A stretch of DNA of 64,000 bases from Caldifarciminota bacterium (lineage in GTDB: Bacteria > Hydrothermota > Tepidihabitantia > SM23-42), in the NCBI GenBank assembly GCA_027026255.1, contig JALVOT010000018.1, forward strand, positions 1 to 64,000, written 5' to 3'. The translations under genes were made by a program, and so were the position numbers. This document shows, piece after piece, positions 18,174 to 27,586 of this stretch (position 1 is its first letter; every line of letters starts with the position of its first letter). The notes beneath the pieces were generated by a model. The model did not search any database. It was not told the DNA's origin and saw only the letters and a list, made by a program, of their open reading frames with translations.

Positions 18174-18280
18174 AATATTTTAATTTACTTCACTATAATA
18201 TCCATAAAACTTTGAGTGTCAATATTTTTATTCAATCAACCCGAATAAAAACATTCTGAAAAATCAAGTTAAAGAAATAC

Positions 18281-18309
18281 TTGAATTTTTTTAAATTTTC
18301 GCTTATAAT
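18281..18309 (+). promoter_or_regulatory. DUF512-der operon promoter, leaderless type
   Basis: TTGAAT (18281-18286), 17-nt spacer, TATAAT (18304-18309), then 5 nt to the ATG at 18315. Confidence 0.6.
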
Positions 18310-18314
18310 AAAAA

Positions 18315-19532
18315 ATGATAAAAATCATTGAGTCCCGGGACAGTAGAATTCCTAAGGGGACCTATCTTGTCAGCATCAACGGTCAAAAAATAGATGATGA
18401 ACTGGAATTTAAATTCTATAATGACATCACCACAACGAGAAAATTTCTTTTCAAAATAAAGAATGAAAAGAAGGCCATTATCTTTAAACCCCTTCAAAAA
18501 CTTGCAGTCCAGTTTGAGCCAATAAAATATCGTCAATGTGAAAATCATTGCAGTTTCTGTTTTATCAAGGCATTACCAAAGGGTTTAAGAAAAGAACTAT
18601 ATTTCCGGGATGATGATTACCGATTATCCTTCCTCTTTGGAAATTATTTAAGCCTGACCAACATTACAAAATCAGATATTAAAAGAATTGACCGACTCAG
18701 ACTTTCGCCCCTTTACATTTCCGTCCATACAACCGATCCAGTATTGAGAAAAAAAATCTTCAATAACGAACGCGCCGGCCTTATTATGGAACAACTCAAT
18801 GCCCTCATCCATAATAATATTAAACTCCATTGTCAGATAGTACTCATCCCGGGAATAAATGATGGAAAACAGCTCTTCAATACAATCAACAATCTAAGTA
18901 AATTATGTCCGGGAGTCAGCTCAATTGGTATTGTCCCGGTCGGAGTTGGAAAACTGCTGAAGGATATCCAGCCCATATCAAAAAAACTCTGTAAACAGAT
19001 TATTAGATTAGGAGAAATATTTCACAATACATTCCGCGCCCGGTATGGCAAGGGGATAGTCTATCTTGCTGATGAATTCTATCTCAAGGCAGAATATCCC
19101 ATACCACCCCGAATCTATTATGATGATTTTCCCCAGATCGAAAATGGTATTGGTATGTCACGGGCATTCCTTGATGAATTAAATGCATTAACAAAAATAA
19201 AAAAGATAACAAAACAGGTGCTGTTGCTCACCGGCAGAATGGCATTACCCCTGCTTATAAAACTGAAACAACGTTTAAACAATGCACGGGTCGATGTAAT
19301 GGCCGTGGATAATCAGGTCTTTGGAAAAAAAGTTACGGTCTCCGGACTAATATGTGGTTGTGATTTTCTCCATAAAATTAAGAATATAAAGGCAAAATAT
19401 GACCTCATTGTACTTCCACCAAACTGTGTAAACGAAAACGGAAACTTTATTGATGACAGAACGATTGATGATAAACGCGTAATGATTGCTCCGGATACCC
19501 TCAGGGAATTGGTTCAATGTCTACAGTCGTAA
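18315..19532 (+). CDS. DUF512 family radical SAM-like protein
   Basis: A 405-residue protein of the DUF512 family: PDZ-like N-terminus (PKGTYLVSINGQKIDDELEF), then CENHCSFCF, a CX3CX2C cluster-binding motif of radical SAM type, then the diagnostic FRDDDYRLSFLFGNYLSLTN, and a C-terminal DUF512 region. The reaction is unknown. The gene regularly precedes der (engA) in other bacteria, as here with a 16-nt overlap. It starts an operon with der, plsY, gpsA and merR. Confidence 0.9.
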   Translation: MIKIIESRDSRIPKGTYLVSINGQKIDDELEFKFYNDITTTRKFLFKIKNEKKAIIFKPLQKLAVQFEPIKYRQCENHCSFCFIKALPKGLRKELYFRDDDYRLSFLFGNYLSLTNITKSDIKRIDRLRLSPLYISVHTTDPVLRKKIFNNERAGLIMEQLNALIHNNIKLHCQIVLIPGINDGKQLFNTINNLSKLCPGVSSIGIVPVGVGKLLKDIQPISKKLCKQIIRLGEIFHNTFRARYGKGIVYLADEFYLKAEYPIPPRIYYDDFPQIENGIGMSRAFLDELNALTKIKKITKQVLLLTGRMALPLLIKLKQRLNNARVDVMAVDNQVFGKKVTVSGLICGCDFLHKIKNIKAKYDLIVLPPNCVNENGNFIDDRTIDDKRVMIAPDTLRELVQCLQS

Positions 19533-20791
19533 TCGTTGGCCGTAAGAATGTCGGTAAATCAACCACTTTCAATCGTCTAACTGGCCGACGCCAGAGTCTT
19601 GTCTATCATGAACCCGGTATTACCCGGGACAGAATTTATGGTCAGGTAGAATGGAATAATCAGACATTTGACATCATAGATACTGGAGGATTCTTCCCTG
19701 AAGAAATCGATTCCTTATCTCGAAAGATTGAAAGGCAGATTGAAGATGCATTACACGAGGCAGATTTAATATATTTTGTCGTTGATGCCAAGGTCGGACT
19801 TTTACCTGAAGACATTGAAATCGCCGCACGATTAAGAAAATTGAATAAACCAATATTTCTATTACTCAATAAATGCGACCACAAAAATGCCCGAATCAAC
19901 CAGACCGAATTTTACAAACTGGGTCTGGATAAGATTATCCCGGTGTCAGCTGAGCATGGTATTGGGTTTGATGAAGTGCTGGATGAAACCCTGAATATTT
20001 TACCGACACCGGCAAAGGTAGAATCAAGCAAACCGTTTATCAAACTATTAATCCTGGGCCGTCCCAATGTTGGAAAATCGACCCTTCTAAACTCAATCCT
20101 GAAAAAAGAACGGGCAATCGTGGATGATAAATCAGGAACAACCCGGGATATCATCAATGAAGAATTTATTTATCAAAACAGAGTCTTGAGAATAATCGAT
20201 ACCGGAGGAATCAGAAAGAGAGCCCGCATCAAAAATCCTCCCGAATTCTATTCAGCGATCAGGGCATTAAACACAATCCCACGCTCTGATGTTATTGTTT
20301 TAGTCTTTGATGCCACGCAGGGGGTGGTAAATCAGGATCGACGGATCGCATCAATGGTTCTTTCCCATGCCCGGGCGATTGTCTTAGCGCCAAACAAACT
20401 TGACCTTTTCAAAAACCGGGATTACAAAAAAATCATTACCGCAACCTTTCGTTCATTTAACTTTTTAAATTTTGCTCCGGTGATTCCCATTTCGGCGAAA
20501 TATGGTCGGGGGATAGAACAGCTACTCAATACAGTATTAAACACTTATGATGAATTCAAAAAAACCGTGGACCGAAAGACCCTGAGGGAACTTCCCGACC
20601 ATCTGAAACCCCCCTCATCAGGTAAATTACTTTCTCTGCGCCAGATCAAAACCAGACCTCCGGTCTTCAAGGCGGTCCTCACCTCCTCTGTAAAAAAAGA
20701 GTATATCCATTACCTCAGAAACTCAATTCGCAATTACTTCGGTTTTAAGGGCGTACCAATTCTATTCAAAACCGAGGTAAAAAAGAGATGA
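19517..20791 (+). CDS. der: Ribosome-associated GTPase Der (EngA)
   Basis: A 424-residue protein with two tandem GTPase domains and a C-terminal KH-like domain. Domain 1 has GRKNVGKST, DTGGF and NKCD; domain 2 has GRPNVGKSTLLN, DTGGIRKRARI and NKLD. The end FKGVPILFKTEVKKR matches the Der KH domain. It acts in 50S assembly. It overlaps DUF512 upstream by 16 nt and plsY by 4 nt. Confidence 0.97.
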   Translation: MSTVVIVGRKNVGKSTTFNRLTGRRQSLVYHEPGITRDRIYGQVEWNNQTFDIIDTGGFFPEEIDSLSRKIERQIEDALHEADLIYFVVDAKVGLLPEDIEIAARLRKLNKPIFLLLNKCDHKNARINQTEFYKLGLDKIIPVSAEHGIGFDEVLDETLNILPTPAKVESSKPFIKLLILGRPNVGKSTLLNSILKKERAIVDDKSGTTRDIINEEFIYQNRVLRIIDTGGIRKRARIKNPPEFYSAIRALNTIPRSDVIVLVFDATQGVVNQDRRIASMVLSHARAIVLAPNKLDLFKNRDYKKIITATFRSFNFLNFAPVIPISAKYGRGIEQLLNTVLNTYDEFKKTVDRKTLRELPDHLKPPSSGKLLSLRQIKTRPPVFKAVLTSSVKKEYIHYLRNSIRNYFGFKGVPILFKTEVKKR

Positions 20792-21378
20792 TTATCTATC
20801 TAATCCCCTTTATTATCGGTTTTGGTCTTGGGATGATTCCATTCTCCTATCTGATTGGACATCTGAAGGGTGTCAATTTAAGAAACACAGGAAGCGGTAA
20901 TATCGGAGCAACAAATCTGGGTCGGGTATTGGGATTAAAATTCTTTTTACTCGGTTTCATCCTTGATGGACTCAAGGGAATCATTGCCGTGATTATTGCA
21001 CGAAACCTTTGCTATGAACCTTCCATAGCCGCCATTTCAGCAATCCTGGGTCATATCTTTAATCCATTTTTTAAAATGCGCGGCGGAAAAGGTGTTGCAA
21101 CCACACTCGGTGTTGTGCTGATACTATGCCCAAAGGCGTTTCTTGGTGCTTTAATCATCTGGCTCATAATTTATTTTTCAACATATCTTGTATCTCTGGC
21201 ATCAATAAGTGCTGCCATATGTCTGCCGATAATTTCATTCGCCTTGAATTTCGGAAATACAACTGAGCGTATCTTCTTTATTGTAATATCAATTTTTATT
21301 GTCTATGCCCACCGCCCGAACATCAAAAGACTCCTATCCAGAAAAGAACCAAAAACAATTCTCTGGAGAAAAGTATGA
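20788..21378 (+). CDS. plsY: Glycerol-3-phosphate acyltransferase PlsY
   Basis: A 196-residue membrane enzyme transferring acyl from acyl-phosphate to glycerol 3-phosphate, first step of phospholipid synthesis. Motifs: GSGNIGATN, LDGLKG, GHIFNPFFKMRGGKGVATTLG and AHRPNI. It overlaps der and gpsA by 4 nt each, and gpsA makes its substrate. Confidence 0.96.
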   Translation: MIIYLIPFIIGFGLGMIPFSYLIGHLKGVNLRNTGSGNIGATNLGRVLGLKFFLLGFILDGLKGIIAVIIARNLCYEPSIAAISAILGHIFNPFFKMRGGKGVATTLGVVLILCPKAFLGALIIWLIIYFSTYLVSLASISAAICLPIISFALNFGNTTERIFFIVISIFIVYAHRPNIKRLLSRKEPKTILWRKV

Positions 21379-22358
21379 AATTAGGAATTCTGGGTTGTGG
21401 AAACTGGGGCTCGGTATTTGGCATTATGCAGTATCATAACGGTCATAAAATAAAAATCTGGGAATTTGATAAAACCAGGGCGGAACTTGTTAATAAAACC
21501 CGAAATAATGCACCATTTCTAAAGGGCTATAAGATTCCATCTCCAATTGTAATTGACCATCGCCTTGAAAAGATTATCAACGATAGTGATTTAATCGTTA
21601 TTGCACTTCCATCCCAGGTTCTCGATTCCGTGATGAAGAAGGTCGCCGGATTCGATAAAAAAAATGAATATCTAATCCTTACCAAAGGGATAGATATAAA
21701 AAGTCTGAAACGGCCCTCAGAAATTGTTGGAACCTATGTTGACAGCGATAAAATCTTTGTCCTTTCCGGACCCTGTATTGCCAATGAGATTATTCGGGGT
21801 GAACCCAGTGCGGTCGTCATTGTCGGCAAAAATCAGAAACGGTTGAAACAACTCCAATACCGGCTCGCCACAGAATATTTTCGTATTTACCGTAGTGATG
21901 ATATGATTGGAGTTGAACTGGGTGCAGCCGTAAAAAATGTTATTGCAATCGGGGCGGGGATATGTGCGGGACTTGGTTTTGGTAACAATGCAAGGGGTGC
22001 CCTGATTACCCGGGGAATCGTTGAGATGCAACGACTTGGGATGAAACTTGGTGCCCGGGCAAAGACATTTTTCGGTCTTTCCGGCTTGGGTGATTTAATT
22101 ACCACTTCCTGCAGTGAGGAATCACGGAATCACCGCCTGGGAAAGATGCTGGGTCAGGGTAAGACCCTTGAGTATGCCCTCAGGAAAATGGTAATGGTTG
22201 CCGAGGGTGTACCTACGGCAAAAGCGGTTAAAAAACTTTGTGTATTAAAAAAGATTGAAATGCCCATCTGTCAGCTCATCTATGATATACTATATAAAAA
22301 CAAATCACCCCGCTCAGGGATAAAGGAACTTATGGCAAGGAAATTGAAAAATGAATGA
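21375..22358 (+). CDS. gpsA: Glycerol-3-phosphate dehydrogenase [NAD(P)+]
   Basis: A 327-residue enzyme reducing dihydroxyacetone phosphate to sn-glycerol 3-phosphate. N-terminal Rossmann motif GILGCGNWGSVF, then LSGPCIANEI, the catalytic-Lys helix GAAVKNVIAIGAGICAGLGFG, and FGLSGLGDLITTCS-like FGLSGLGDLITTSCS. It supplies PlsY, with which it overlaps. Confidence 0.96.
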   Translation: MKLGILGCGNWGSVFGIMQYHNGHKIKIWEFDKTRAELVNKTRNNAPFLKGYKIPSPIVIDHRLEKIINDSDLIVIALPSQVLDSVMKKVAGFDKKNEYLILTKGIDIKSLKRPSEIVGTYVDSDKIFVLSGPCIANEIIRGEPSAVVIVGKNQKRLKQLQYRLATEYFRIYRSDDMIGVELGAAVKNVIAIGAGICAGLGFGNNARGALITRGIVEMQRLGMKLGARAKTFFGLSGLGDLITTSCSEESRNHRLGKMLGQGKTLEYALRKMVMVAEGVPTAKAVKKLCVLKKIEMPICQLIYDILYKNKSPRSGIKELMARKLKNE

Positions 22359-22394
22359 TGGGCAGAATTTTTATGCTTAAACTGGAGGAGATAT

Positions 22395-22727
22395 ATGGCA
22401 GAAAAAGAATTCTTTTCAATAAAAGAAGTGGCTGAGATGCTGCAATTAAAGGCATATATTTTACGATACTGGGAAAAGGAGTTTGCCATCCTGAGGCCAA
22501 AACGGAACAGGGTAGGAAGACGTTACTATACTAAAAAAGATATCAACATTGTCAAGACGATTAAAAATATCCTCTATGAACAGGGCTACACTATTGCCGG
22601 CGCAAAAAAAAGATTGGCGGAAATCACTGAAGGACCTGAACAACTCGCCTTACCCTTACAGAAAAGAGACAAACTCCTTAAAGATATCAAAGAAGAACTG
22701 GTAAAGATACGGGAATTATTGGGATAA
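22395..22727 (+). CDS. MerR-family transcriptional regulator
   Basis: A 110-residue protein with N-terminal winged helix-turn-helix: FSIKEVAEMLQLKAYILRYWEKEF, then GRRYYTKKDINIVKTIKNIL and YTIAGAKKRL. No Cys-based metal site; a short C-terminal helix follows. This small MerR type, found with housekeeping operons, has no known ligand. It has GGAGGAG 5-6 nt before the ATG and is last in the DUF512 operon. Confidence 0.88.
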   Translation: MAEKEFFSIKEVAEMLQLKAYILRYWEKEFAILRPKRNRVGRRYYTKKDINIVKTIKNILYEQGYTIAGAKKRLAEITEGPEQLALPLQKRDKLLKDIKEELVKIRELLG

Positions 22728-22762
22728 GATTTTGCTGACATTATTACGGTCGATTATCCGTG

Positions 22763-24841
22763 CTACTGCTCACCGATTCTACCGATCTTCATAATTGCTT
22801 TATTCTTAAAGACTGGTGATTCGGCAATAAGATTGGCACGCAAATAAAATTTCTTTGCCTCTTCTTTTTCACCCAGGGCATTTGAGGCATCCCCAGCCAG
22901 AATTAGTGCCCGGGCAGCTTCATCCCTTTTTTGCCGATAATGTTCACAGGCCCTTAAATAATTCTTCCGTGCATTTACATAATCCTCATTCTGAAAATAG
23001 ATATTTCCTATATCAATATAAACCTCTGCCCTCTCTCCTTCCGTCTTTAATAACTCCTTCAATATTCCAATCGCCTTATCATAGTCACCTTTTTTCTCAT
23101 AGAGTCGTGATTTCAGCCGGTACGCATCAACAATAAAAACTGATTCCGGGAATTCCTTAATCAATCGATCAACCATTGTTTCAGCCTCATCCGTGCGGCT
23201 TAAGATTTCATAGATATGGGCAATATCCATTATTGCCTTTTCCTGATACTTATCAGAATCAAGCAGGATATTGTAATAATAGAGTGATGAATCATACTTC
23301 ATCTCATCACGAAATATACCGGCGAGTTCATTTACGGCATAGAGATAATATTCCTGATTCCCTTTATTTTGCAAAAGGTCTTTCAAGGTGTGTTTCAACC
23401 CTTCTTTATCATCAATCGCACGACAGATTCGCACCTTTTGAAAAAGCGCATCATCCCTTATCATCGCCGAAGGATGTTCCCTGAGGATTGTTTCAATTTC
23501 TGATAAACTCTGATAATAATTTCTTTGATTAAAAAAGATCCGGGCAATTCGAAGATGCACCTTATGGGCAAGCGAAGTCGCCGGATAGTCCCGCAAATAT
23601 CTCCTCAATGCCTCAACAATGCTTCTATAGTATCCAAGACGGTATTTTGTTTCATAAATCTTAAGATTAAGTTCCGGATCCTGCTTCAGGAATTTCTTCT
23701 CCTTCTGGGCATCAAGAAAAAAACTCAATGCCCGACGATATTCCTTCATATTATAATAAGCATCACCGATACCAATTTTGGCTGCCTTTACATAGTCTGA
23801 TTTCGGAAAATTCTTAATCAGTTCCTGCCAGAAATCTATGGCACTTCTATATTCCTTCCGTTTAAAATTAATCGCAGCAATAATATATATCACCCGATCG
23901 GCATATTTTGAATCAGGGAAGAGCTCATAATGGCGCATCAGCTCTTCCTCCGCCCTACCCCAGAAACCAAGAAAATAATCTGTCCTTCCTTTATAAAAAA
24001 GAAAGGCATCTACAGAATCAGGAAGAACGCGAAAATATCGAACCGCTTCTCGATACCTCTGTTCATCACTCAGAATTTTCCCCATAAGGAAATTGGCGGT
24101 ATTACCGGTTCTATGTTCTAAATATTTTTTAAGATATTGTTTCGCCCTTTTAAAATTTTTTATCCGATAATAAAGCCTTCCCGCCTCAAGTAATCCCGAA
24201 AAATAGAGCAAACTGTCGTTATTTACTTTAATCACACTATCAAGAAATCTTCGCGCCAGCTTATATTGATGAAGTTCAATCAAGGTCATTGCCCGGCCCA
24301 GCCGCCGATATCCGGGAAAACCCTTCACCTTATCATATAATTCAAGCGCTTTTTTATAATCACCCTGAATAAATTTTTGGCGCGCCCTCTGTAAATATCC
24401 CAGATCATCGGCATATTGGATTAAGCCGGTGCGTAGTTCGGGTTCAGACAGGGAATCAAAATATCTCTTTGCTTCACTGATTTTGCCCGATTTCAAATTT
24501 ATGAGTCCGAGATAATATTTAATTGAAGTTATATCTTTTTCTTTTAATTTATCAAAATAACAAGCCGCACTATCCAATTTCCCCAGCCTATAATATGCAA
24601 CACCAAGATAGAATAATGCCTCTGGTTTATTATTCATCACTCTATAAAAACAGGTGATCGCCTGTTCAATCTTGCCCTGTGCCAGGGCGCAGATACCGAA
24701 ATTATAATAGACATCAGGACGGGCAGAAATTTTTGCCTCCAGTTCATAATACCTTAATGCCGTATTAAAATTCCCCGCGTGAAGGTAATCACCGCCCTGC
24801 AGAAAGATAAAGAGAACAATACTACTCAAGGGGCACTCCAT
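22763..24841 (-). CDS. TPR-repeat protein, probably periplasmic
   Basis: About 692 residues, nearly all tetratricopeptide repeats: pairs such as YYNFGICALAQGKIEQAI, AYYRLGKLDSAACYF, DIGNIYFQNEDYVNARKNY. The ORF track starts at 24907, but the ATG at 24841 gives a hydrophobic N-terminus (SSIVLFIFLQG) and only a 20-nt overlap with the lipoprotein gene. Likely an exported scaffold for protein assembly; partners unknown. Third gene of the xer-lipoprotein-TPR operon. Confidence 0.85.
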   Translation of the reverse strand: MECPLSSIVLFIFLQGGDYLHAGNFNTALRYYELEAKISARPDVYYNFGICALAQGKIEQAITCFYRVMNNKPEALFYLGVAYYRLGKLDSAACYFDKLKEKDITSIKYYLGLINLKSGKISEAKRYFDSLSEPELRTGLIQYADDLGYLQRARQKFIQGDYKKALELYDKVKGFPGYRRLGRAMTLIELHQYKLARRFLDSVIKVNNDSLLYFSGLLEAGRLYYRIKNFKRAKQYLKKYLEHRTGNTANFLMGKILSDEQRYREAVRYFRVLPDSVDAFLFYKGRTDYFLGFWGRAEEELMRHYELFPDSKYADRVIYIIAAINFKRKEYRSAIDFWQELIKNFPKSDYVKAAKIGIGDAYYNMKEYRRALSFFLDAQKEKKFLKQDPELNLKIYETKYRLGYYRSIVEALRRYLRDYPATSLAHKVHLRIARIFFNQRNYYQSLSEIETILREHPSAMIRDDALFQKVRICRAIDDKEGLKHTLKDLLQNKGNQEYYLYAVNELAGIFRDEMKYDSSLYYYNILLDSDKYQEKAIMDIAHIYEILSRTDEAETMVDRLIKEFPESVFIVDAYRLKSRLYEKKGDYDKAIGILKELLKTEGERAEVYIDIGNIYFQNEDYVNARKNYLRACEHYRQKRDEAARALILAGDASNALGEKEEAKKFYLRANLIAESPVFKNKAIMKIGRIGEQ

Positions 24842-25250
24842 TTGTAAATATCCTGACCAATCTTTTGGTATCAATATCAAACACCAGTTGTATCTGGTAT
24901 CCTGCATAGATCGGATGCTCGAATATCCGGGCGAAATATCTCAATATAAGATATCCCTTTTCATCATCGATACATGCATACTTAAATTTGTAATTAAGTT
25001 GCTGGGGAACCATAAAAAACTTTCTTGTAATTTTGGGTAAAATATCCTGATGTCTTTCAATCTCCATTTGAAGTTTCTTAACCAGTTTATTATATTCGGT
25101 TCCCGGACCAATAAATCTGGTCTCACCATAATAAAATCCCCTTTGCACATCCTCAAAATTTCCTGCTTTTATTCTCCGAAAAATCATCTGCTCCTTACAC
25201 CCGGCAATCAAAAAAAATAAGATGATTATTGCAAGAGAATATCTTTTCAT
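24822..25250 (-). CDS. Small lipoprotein of unknown function
   Basis: A 142-residue protein with a type II signal peptide: YSLAIIILFFLIAGC with the lipobox Cys at about 18. The mature part has an amphipathic helical stretch (KLVKKLQMEIERHQDILPKI) and a beta-rich end. No family recognised. Overlaps xer upstream (4 nt) and the TPR gene downstream. Confidence 0.75.
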   Translation of the reverse strand: MKRYSLAIIILFFLIAGCKEQMIFRRIKAGNFEDVQRGFYYGETRFIGPGTEYNKLVKKLQMEIERHQDILPKITRKFFMVPQQLNYKFKYACIDDEKGYLILRYFARIFEHPIYAGYQIQLVFDIDTKRLVRIFTNGVPLE

Positions 25251-26113
25251 TGCGACCGGGGATGGGATTTTTTATATACCTCTTTTAAATGACGCTTTGT
25301 AATATGGGTGTAAAGTTGAACTGTGGAGAGTGAGGAATGACCGAGCAATTCCTGAACCGCCCTCAAATCTGCCCCCCTTTCCAGGAGATGGGTTGCAAAA
25401 CTGTGCCTGAGAATATGAGGATTTGTGCCGGTCGCCTTTGATACCCGAAGTAAATATTTGTGCACAATCCTGCGTAATGACCTTGTAGATAATCGACCTC
25501 CCCGGTGATTCAAAAATAGCGGGCTCATCTTCTGAACCTTCTTGCGTGTTTCCAAATACCTTAAAATCGCCTGCCGGGCAAAACTACCGAGCGGCACAAT
25601 CCTTTCTTTCTTTCCCTTACCCCGCACCCTGACCTCACCAGACTGGAGACTTATATCATCAATATTCAGACCCACAAGTTCCGCCGCCCTCAACCCGCAG
25701 GCATAAAGGGTCTCCATTATCGCACGGTCCCTGGCATTCTCGATACCAAGACCCTGGTCCACCTGTTCAATACTCAAAAATCCCGGCAATCTCTTTTTAC
25801 GGCGCGGGGTGCGGACAAGGCTTGCCGGGTTTGTTTCAATTAAATGCAGTTTCTTCAGGGTCTTAAAGAATGATTTGATACTGGATAATTTTCTTGCCAC
25901 GGTATTACGGTCGAACCCATAATGGAGTAAAAAACCAACAAAACGAGATATGGAATTCTGATCAATAATCCCTATTTTATGGTCGGTTAAATAATCAAAG
26001 AAAAATTTCAGGTCGTTCTCATAGGCACGCAGGGTATGGAAAGAATAGTTTTTCTCTTTTTGAAGATGAGAGATAAATAGTGAGATTTTTTTTTCAAGAA
26101 AGTCCCTTTCCAT
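25247..26113 (-). CDS. xerC: Tyrosine recombinase XerC/XerD
   Basis: A 288-residue tyrosine recombinase of the Xer type, typical length. SAM-like N-terminal domain (FHTLRAYENDLKFFFDYL), then catalytic residues: Arg in YACGLRAAELVGL, Lys in GKGKKERIVPLG, His and Arg in ILRHSFATHLLERG, His in LGHSSLS, nucleophile Tyr in VQLYTH. Probably resolves chromosome dimers at dif; C versus D cannot be told apart here. Own promoter upstream. Confidence 0.92.
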   Translation of the reverse strand: MERDFLEKKISLFISHLQKEKNYSFHTLRAYENDLKFFFDYLTDHKIGIIDQNSISRFVGFLLHYGFDRNTVARKLSSIKSFFKTLKKLHLIETNPASLVRTPRRKKRLPGFLSIEQVDQGLGIENARDRAIMETLYACGLRAAELVGLNIDDISLQSGEVRVRGKGKKERIVPLGSFARQAILRYLETRKKVQKMSPLFLNHRGGRLSTRSLRRIVHKYLLRVSKATGTNPHILRHSFATHLLERGADLRAVQELLGHSSLSTVQLYTHITKRHLKEVYKKSHPRSQ

Positions 26114-26127
26114 TTAGCACCTGTTAT

Positions 26128-26155
26128 ATTCTACCTCAAAATCATCCTATGTCAA
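26128..26155 (-). promoter_or_regulatory. xer operon promoter
   Basis: Minus strand TTGACA (26150-26155), 16-nt spacer, TAGAAT (26128-26133); ATG at 26113 is 14 nt beyond the -10. I see nothing else in the 26114-26392 gap. Confidence 0.6.
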
Positions 26156-26392
26156 GTCTGATACGCAATTGGTCTAAAAATCAGCGAACATTGAAGCGAA
26201 CAATAGCCATACCGAGTGACAATTAAAACCGTATGTGATTATACCCCTGGAAATCATTCTGATGATGGTGCAGACAAACATCAAATTATAAGGTCAGGCT
26301 TGATATACTCTTGAGCATACAAAATTTAGTTGTTCATTTTTCACCCCATATACCCGGCACCTTCAATTATACAACAACCGTGCATCTTCGCA

Positions 26393-27364
26393 TCATTTTC
26401 CCTCCAGCAATCGCTTAACCCCAAAATTGTTTATATTCTGGGAATATTTTTTCATCACCCGCTGTGCCTGATTATAAAACTCTTTGCTCTTGCCTTCTTT
26501 CCGGTAAATCATCTTTACTAAAAGATACTCCATCTCCTCACCTAACATTGAACCTTTATATTTCTTTATAAACTTATTCGCCTCGATAATACCCTTATCA
26601 AGTTTACCCCTGTCACCATCAAATGCCAGCATACCGATGTAAACAAAATCAGCGTAAGGCGCCAAATATGAGCCCGACTTCCTTATTTCATCAAGCACTG
26701 AATATGCGAATTCACGACAGGAATCAGAAACAGTATTTTCTTCACCGTAGCCGAAAAACTCTGCCATAAATGGCCGGATTTTTGTCAACTCCTCTTTTCG
26801 TAAAACCGGTTCTATAATAAATCGTGCGGTGTCCGAATGTATAAATAAGGTTCGCGCCGGTTTTGGCAAAAATTTCGTTCCCAAGTAAATCCTGGAAAAA
26901 ACAACATAACTGTCTGGAGATAACGAAACTATCTTTCGTTCTTTGAGATTAAAGAAATTATCCGGCCATAAAATGCCATTTATGCACACAGTATCACCCG
27001 GTTTCAACAATCTTTCCTGTTCCTTTCTTGACGCAATATCACTATGTATCCGCATAAAGTAGCCGCATACCGAACCATTGGCACGAGAAACTTCATAAAC
27101 AATATTATGATACTCCAAGGCTTCAATTCTATCGGTTGGGGCTAAAATAATTTTTGCAGGCGTTTGTGAATGGTTTACAAGAACACATCGAATAAGTAAT
27201 GGTTCACCTTCTAATAAAATGTATTTTTCCATCTTTAAGCGGTAAACGAACTGGTCAGGCACGGCTAAATCAAAAGATGCCTGCCATTTCTTCCAATCGT
27301 AAGCCATACACGATATAACAAAACCGACAAAACACAAAACAATAATAATTTTTTTAACTTTCAT
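26393..27364 (-). CDS. Exported protein of unknown function, possible lipoprotein
   Basis: A 323-residue protein with a signal peptide (KKIIIVLCFVGFVISC); the VISC could serve as lipobox. The mature N-terminal part (YILLEGEPLLIRCVLVNHSQTPAKI) looks like an Ig-like/BsuPI-type beta domain. The C-terminal third is helical and TPR-like (DKGIIEANKFIKKYKGSMLGEEMEYLL). Function not known. It has AGAAAGGA before the ATG and follows a decayed region. Confidence 0.7.
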   Translation of the reverse strand: MKVKKIIIVLCFVGFVISCMAYDWKKWQASFDLAVPDQFVYRLKMEKYILLEGEPLLIRCVLVNHSQTPAKIILAPTDRIEALEYHNIVYEVSRANGSVCGYFMRIHSDIASRKEQERLLKPGDTVCINGILWPDNFFNLKERKIVSLSPDSYVVFSRIYLGTKFLPKPARTLFIHSDTARFIIEPVLRKEELTKIRPFMAEFFGYGEENTVSDSCREFAYSVLDEIRKSGSYLAPYADFVYIGMLAFDGDRGKLDKGIIEANKFIKKYKGSMLGEEMEYLLVKMIYRKEGKSKEFYNQAQRVMKKYSQNINNFGVKRLLEGK

Positions 27365-27371
27365 AATATCC

Positions 27372-27586
27372 TTTCTTAAAGGTCGCCTGCCGTATAACCA
27401 CCATAATGTTCATCCGAAATCTTCTACATTGCTGTATTCGGCATATTACCAATCTTCCATTCAGATTATATCAATGGAATTATCTTCGTGGCCGTGAATA
27501 AAGATAACGGACCAATCCCCACCATACCCGATTCCTGTACAAATCAAAAAAAGTAAAATATTTAATGTCGTCCATAACTCACCTCC
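27372..27586 (-). pseudogene. Decayed remnant of a small secreted protein gene
   Basis: After GAGGAGGTGAG there is an ATG (27575) opening a 31-codon frame that is not protein-like after residue 10. One frame over, the sequence reads like a signal peptide and mature start: LNILLFLICTGIGYGGDWS then VIFIHGHEDNS. Another frame further on reads KISDEHYGGYTAGDL. Frame switching suggests a gene broken by indels. VIFIHGH resembles the start of alpha/beta hydrolases, a weak hint only. Confidence 0.35.

Noticed and set aside
17957-18259. 100-residue ORF on the plus strand
   Set aside because: It runs through the tRNA-Leu gene, has no ribosome site, and its composition is not protein-like.
25247-26113. 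Xer-type gene as an integrase of a mobile island
   Set aside because: No attachment repeats, phage genes or tRNA junction lie next to it, and the protein has the standard cellular Xer length and motifs.
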